A stretch of 9,753 bases of DNA from Proteobacteria bacterium UBA1844 (lineage in GTDB: Bacteria > Pseudomonadota > Gammaproteobacteria > Steroidobacterales > Woeseiaceae). A program made the position numbers and the translations under genes. This document shows positions 6,710-9,753 of this stretch, piece by piece. Numbering within the stretch: the first letter of the stretch is position 1; every line of letters begins with the position of its first letter. The notes below the pieces were generated by a model. That model did no database searches. It was not told where the DNA came from and worked only from the letters and a program-made list of their open reading frames with translations. The stretch lies in the NCBI GenBank assembly GCA_002338615.1, contig DDIS01000194.1, positions 25,508-35,260 on the forward strand. Direction: 5' to 3'.

Positions 6710-6751
6710 ACTTGCTGTAAATGCGAGCCGAGAAGTTCCCCAAGCCCCGTC

Positions 6752-7348
6752 ATGCGTTCGACTTTGGTTTTTTCTCTGGCAATGATCGGGCTGGTTGCCT
6801 GTAGCGAACCACCCGACGTTGTTTCACTGTCCGATGATCGTTATGAGATTCTGGATGGGGGCGATTGTGTCCGCGATACGATCACCGACCTGACCTGGGA
6901 GCGGAAGATCGACGAGGCAGGCCTTCGGAACTGGCGTAACACCTATACGTGGTACGACCCTGACGAAGATCAGGATGAAATTGACTACCGCGGAATCGAA
7001 AACGGCGGGTCCTGCGCCGGTAGTGCCTGCGATACCTGGCACTATCCCGCAGCCGTAAATACGTCGAATCTTTGCGGCTACTCCGACTGGCGTTTGCCGA
7101 CACGTGACGAGTTGATGTCCATCAGCGACCTCAGAAAAGCGAAGTTGCCGCCGACTGTAAATTTGTTCGCATTTCCACATACAAAAAATACCGAGTACTG
7201 GTCGGGAAATGACTACAGTTTTCGCCCCGACACCGCGTGGGCGTGGAATTTCCAGTATGGCCACGATCGCGTCGACTGGAAGAAAACGCCCAAAGCGGTA
7301 CGGCTGGTTCGGGGTTCCGCACTGGCCCTTGTACCCGTAACAGAGTAG
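6752..7348 (+). CDS. DUF1566 (Lcl C-terminal-like) domain lipoprotein
   Basis: A 198-residue protein with a lipoprotein signal: basic start, hydrophobic stretch, lipobox LVAC with C17 as the lipidated residue. The mature part shows the DUF1566/Lcl_C pattern: DLTWERK near residues 46-52, CGYSDWRLPTRDEL at 108-121, a YWSG motif at 149-152, and a closing AVRLVRG at 182-188. Four further cysteines (C39, C88, C93, C108) could form disulfides. Asp/Glu-rich stretches at about 69-77 might bind cations, which is speculative. ATG at 6752 was chosen because the signal peptide starts there; no strong ribosome site is visible. It is probably the first gene of the + strand operon, 14 bases before the ctaA-like start. 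The domain's role is poorly known, and a link to heme synthesis is not evident. Confidence 0.85.
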   Translation: MRSTLVFSLAMIGLVACSEPPDVVSLSDDRYEILDGGDCVRDTITDLTWERKIDEAGLRNWRNTYTWYDPDEDQDEIDYRGIENGGSCAGSACDTWHYPAAVNTSNLCGYSDWRLPTRDELMSISDLRKAKLPPTVNLFAFPHTKNTEYWSGNDYSFRPDTAWAWNFQYGHDRVDWKKTPKAVRLVRGSALALVPVTE

Positions 7349-7349
7349 C

Positions 7350-7353
7350 GGAG
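7350..7353 (+). promoter_or_regulatory. Ribosome binding site deciding the GTG start of the CtaA-like gene
   Basis: GGAG lies 9 bases before GTG at 7363, just after the lipoprotein stop. It supports the GTG over the longer frame from 7237, which would overlap the lipoprotein gene by more than 100 bases and adds a polar N-terminus unlike the family. Confidence 0.55.
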
Positions 7354-7362
7354 CGGTCGCTG

Positions 7363-8331
7363 GTGAAAATACTGAGTGTTGCGGCGCTTGCACTGGTGCT
7401 GGTACTGCTCGCGCTGAGTTCATACCTGCGCCTGGATCATTCCGGAATTGGCTGCGAACCCTGGCCTGAATGCTACGGGAAGATTGAGACTGGCCAGACA
7501 GCGCGCTCCGAAGCTCCAATTTCTGACACTTACCAACGCCTCGTATTAGAAGCGCAATGCCCCGGATTCCGGGCCACGCAGTGGCATCGCCTGACTGCCA
7601 GCGTACTCGGTCTTCTGGTTGTCTCGATGATGATCATCGCGATTGTGCAACGGCGTAACCGCCTGCTGGTGCTTGGCCTTACTGCCGTTACGATCTCTCT
7701 CGCGATACTTGGCATTTACTCGGACGGTCTTCGAAACCCGGCCGTCGTTGTCGGCAACCTGATTGGTGGGTTCCTGATGCTTGGACTGGTCGCATGGCTG
7801 GTGCTGCAACCGGCCCGGTCCGACCGGGTGCCGTGGCGAATGACGCGTCTCGTGATCGCCGTGGCGCTCGTTTTTCTCAGCCTGCAAATCTTGATCGGCG
7901 GGCTGACCAGTGCCAACTTCGCCGCTACCGCTTGCCCGACCTTGCCCGCTTGCGACGGTAGCTGGCTGCCGGGCCCCGACCTTGCCAAGGCGTTCGATCT
8001 AAGCGACACACACCGGGTGAACGATGCCGGCCAGGCAATGCCGAGGGGCAACGAGCGTATCGAGATACACAAGCTCCATCGACTGAGCGCTGTTGCCGTG
8101 TTGCTGGCGATTGTTGCGTCGGGCCTCATCGCGATCAAGGCAGGCACGTCAAGTATCATAACCGCAGCAATTCTCATCGCCCTGGTCGTTCTCGAATTCA
8201 CAATCGGCGTTGCCGCTGTGACGCTGGAGCTGCCACTGTCACTTGCGGTAGCGCACAACTGGCTGGCTGCCCTACTGCTCCTGGTATTGCTGAAACTGTT
8301 TGCTGATACGAGAGCGAGACCAACCGCATGA
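7363..8331 (+). CDS. ctaA: CtaA/COX15-family heme A synthase-like membrane protein, divergent
   Basis: A 322-residue protein with eight hydrophobic helices in two similar halves, the CtaA fold. The first half begins with YLRLDHSGIG and a cysteine pair C31/C37 (CEPWPEC); the second has C191/C197 (CPTLPAC). Both match the family's extracytoplasmic disulfide loops. Heme ligands of the C-terminal half are present: H239 (HKLHRL) and H298 (VAHNWLAALL). In the N-terminal half H75 (QWHRL) is kept, but the glutamate usually three residues before it is T72, and the second histidine (usual TGHLLGG) is N132 in VGNLIGG. CtaA normally oxidises heme O to heme A for oxidases. With these losses it may do only part of this or act otherwise, so the symbol marks the family only. 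The GTG start follows a GGAG; the stop overlaps hemN by 4 bases. Confidence 0.85.
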   Translation: MKILSVAALALVLVLLALSSYLRLDHSGIGCEPWPECYGKIETGQTARSEAPISDTYQRLVLEAQCPGFRATQWHRLTASVLGLLVVSMMIIAIVQRRNRLLVLGLTAVTISLAILGIYSDGLRNPAVVVGNLIGGFLMLGLVAWLVLQPARSDRVPWRMTRLVIAVALVFLSLQILIGGLTSANFAATACPTLPACDGSWLPGPDLAKAFDLSDTHRVNDAGQAMPRGNERIEIHKLHRLSAVAVLLAIVASGLIAIKAGTSSIITAAILIALVVLEFTIGVAAVTLELPLSLAVAHNWLAALLLLVLLKLFADTRARPTA

Positions 8332-9728
8332 ACGCGACAGCAATATTCGACCACAACCTGGTCCGACGACACGACAGGCCAGGGCCCAGGTACACGTCCT
8401 ACCCTACTGCCCCGCAGTTCTCCGAATCTTTCGGTGAAAGAGAGCTGCGTAGTTTCGCAGAGCAGAGCAACCTGCGGCCCGTCCCGCGTCCCCTTTCGAT
8501 CTATGTCCACGTGCCGTACTGCTTCAGCCCCTGTTTTTACTGTGGCTGTAACCGTGTTATTACTCGCGACCTTGGCAAAGGAGAGACGTACCTGGACCGA
8601 TTGCTGCTCGAAGTCGAGCGTACGTCAAGCCTGTTCAATCACGATCGGGAAGTCATGCAAGTCCACCTGGGTGGTGGCACACCAAACTTCCTGCGTCCCG
8701 CGCAACTCGCTCGCTTGGTTGACGGTCTCGGACAACACTATCTGTTTGGTGATTCCAGGCAACGTGATTTCTCGATTGAACTTGACCCAAGGCACATTGA
8801 GGACGGCGATATTCAGGAACTGGCCGGCATAGGATTCAATCGCGCCAGCCTGGGTGTGCAGGACTTCGATGCAGACGTACAAAAAGCTGTAAACCGGGTA
8901 CAAGGTGTCGAAGAAACTCTGGCCGTCGTCGATGCGTGTCGCAACAGCGGGTTTCGCTCAGTCAACGTCGACTTGATTTACGGTCTTCCCCGTCAAACGA
9001 TTGACGGATTCCTGCAAACGCTGGTAACCGTTATAGAAGCCTGGCCCGATCGTCTCGCAATTTACGGCTATGCTCATCTACCCAGGATGTTCAAGGCGCA
9101 GCGGCAAATCAATGAAATCGAATTGCCAGACGCGGTTGAGCGACTCTTGCTATTGCAACTTGCCGTGGAAATGCTGACAGACGCCGGATATCAATACATT
9201 GGCATGGATCACTTTGCATTGCCAGATGACGACCTGGCGACGGCACAGCTTGCCGGCAGCCTGCACCGCAACTTCATGGGTTATACGACGCACGCCGATT
9301 GCGACCTTATCGGTCTAGGCGTTAGCGCTATCAGCCACATTGGGGACAGCTTCAGCCAGAATCCACGCGATCTTGCCGGGTGGGAATGCGCAGTCGATGC
9401 CGGCCGGATACCGGTGTGGCGAGGATTGGCGTTGAGCTTTGACGACATTCTACGCGCCGACGTCATCCAGCAATTGATGTGCCACGGTGAGATCGATACC
9501 AAGGACATCGAACATCGTTACGACATCGAATTTCCACGCTACTTTTCGGCTACCCTGCCAATGCTCGAACTGCTCGCCGATGACGGACTTATTGAGCTTA
9601 GGGGCGATCGAATCACTGCTTCGTCACGTGGACGATATCTGCTGCGCACCATTGCCATGTGCTTTGACAAGTACGTAGATCATTTGCAAATAGCAGACGA
9701 CACTCCCAGGTATTCACGGACAATCTGA
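8328..9728 (+). CDS. hemN: Oxygen-independent coproporphyrinogen III oxidase (radical SAM)
   Basis: A 466-residue cytoplasmic radical SAM enzyme, close to the length of E. coli HemN. It converts coproporphyrinogen III to protoporphyrinogen IX without oxygen, in heme synthesis. The [4Fe-4S] motif is C65, C69, C72 (YCFSPCFYC) with C74 following, the CxxxCxxCxC pattern that separates true HemN from HemW-like proteins. Upstream are YTSYPTAPQF (residues 22-31) and YVHVPYC, both typical of HemN. GGGTP at 115-119 is the SAM-binding glycine motif. MDHFALPDD (293-301) and the MGYTTH segment (317-322) are further HemN signatures. ATG overlaps the ctaA-like stop (ATGA), implying coupling. Its presence suits low-oxygen heme supply. 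The 25 bases after its stop show no feature. Confidence 0.96.
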   Translation: MNATAIFDHNLVRRHDRPGPRYTSYPTAPQFSESFGERELRSFAEQSNLRPVPRPLSIYVHVPYCFSPCFYCGCNRVITRDLGKGETYLDRLLLEVERTSSLFNHDREVMQVHLGGGTPNFLRPAQLARLVDGLGQHYLFGDSRQRDFSIELDPRHIEDGDIQELAGIGFNRASLGVQDFDADVQKAVNRVQGVEETLAVVDACRNSGFRSVNVDLIYGLPRQTIDGFLQTLVTVIEAWPDRLAIYGYAHLPRMFKAQRQINEIELPDAVERLLLLQLAVEMLTDAGYQYIGMDHFALPDDDLATAQLAGSLHRNFMGYTTHADCDLIGLGVSAISHIGDSFSQNPRDLAGWECAVDAGRIPVWRGLALSFDDILRADVIQQLMCHGEIDTKDIEHRYDIEFPRYFSATLPMLELLADDGLIELRGDRITASSRGRYLLRTIAMCFDKYVDHLQIADDTPRYSRTI

Positions 9729-9753
9729 CCGACTAGTGTCCCGTGCGGTTAAT

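Larger units (their letters stand above)
6546..6751. promoter_or_regulatory. Divergent intergenic region between NO reductase and heme operons
   Basis: These 206 bases separate the starts of the - strand operon (6545) and the + strand lipoprotein gene (6752), so both promoters should lie here. I saw no convincing FNR/NNR dyad (TTGAT-N4-ATCAA) and no NsrR-like dyad. TTG and CAA half-sites occur (for example near 6616-6625 and 6648-6656) but with wrong spacing. No RNA gene was recognised. A frame open through this stretch on the + strand (from 6524) looks non-coding. Confidence 0.6.

Noticed and set aside
6611..6725. Possible FNR/NNR-type sites (TTG and CAA half-sites)
   Set aside because: The halves do not have the TTGAT-N4-ATCAA spacing; the closest are separated by about five bases. 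Such half-sites are common by chance.
6524..6751. Longer start for the DUF1566 lipoprotein
   Set aside because: The extra 76 residues overlap the divergent gene's start and bury the lipoprotein signal peptide inside the protein.
1..9753. CRISPR, tRNA, rRNA, insertion sequence or prophage signals
   Set aside because: No repeat-spacer pattern, transposase, integrase or RNA gene was seen; the window is almost wholly filled with the respiratory and heme genes.

Overview
The window reads as part of a proteobacterial genome, most likely gammaproteobacterial. It is GC-rich, tightly packed, and has 4-base gene overlaps and Gram-negative features (an SCO/SenC protein, a lipoprotein signal, a HemN of the usual bacterial size). 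It encodes respiratory heme-copper chemistry and the supporting heme synthesis. The genus cannot be fixed from the sequence; an aquatic nitrifier, methylotroph, sulfur oxidiser or denitrifier would all fit.

Layout. (1) Positions 2-720, + strand: the C-terminal end of a heme-copper oxidase subunit I, cut by the window edge, overlapped by a 61-residue two-helix membrane protein. (2) Positions 728-6545, - strand: a seven-gene operon converging on the first block. In transcription order it holds a 54-residue single-helix protein, a CuA-bearing subunit II, a heme-copper subunit I, an SCO/SenC copper chaperone, a six-helix cytochrome b fused to two [4Fe-4S] clusters and an MvhD/FlpD-like domain, a membrane-anchored protein of unknown function, and a hemerythrin. 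(3) Positions 6546-6751: the divergent intergenic region. (4) Positions 6752-9728, + strand: a DUF1566 lipoprotein, a divergent heme A synthase-like protein (CtaA family), and oxygen-independent coproporphyrinogen III oxidase (hemN).

The main point is the identity of the subunit I at 4070-5782. All six heme and CuB histidines of a B-family (ba3-like) enzyme are present, but the residue four after the first CuB histidine, the cross-linked tyrosine of oxygen reductases, is glutamine. With the order subunit II - subunit I - senC - orf, this matches what is known of the sNOR-type nitric oxide reductase cluster (norSY-senC-orf1, once called coxB2A2) of ammonia-oxidising bacteria. I read the - strand operon as an NO reductase operon with extra genes: a cytochrome b/ferredoxin/MvhD fusion that could carry electrons between the cytoplasm and the membrane, and a hemerythrin that could bind NO or O2.

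The divergent genes plausibly supply heme: HemN works without oxygen, suiting a low-oxygen, NO-reducing condition. The CtaA-like protein has lost two residues expected in its N-terminal catalytic half, so its product is uncertain. Functional links between the blocks are inferred from gene order. No regulator gene and no clear FNR- or NO-responsive site could be recognised.
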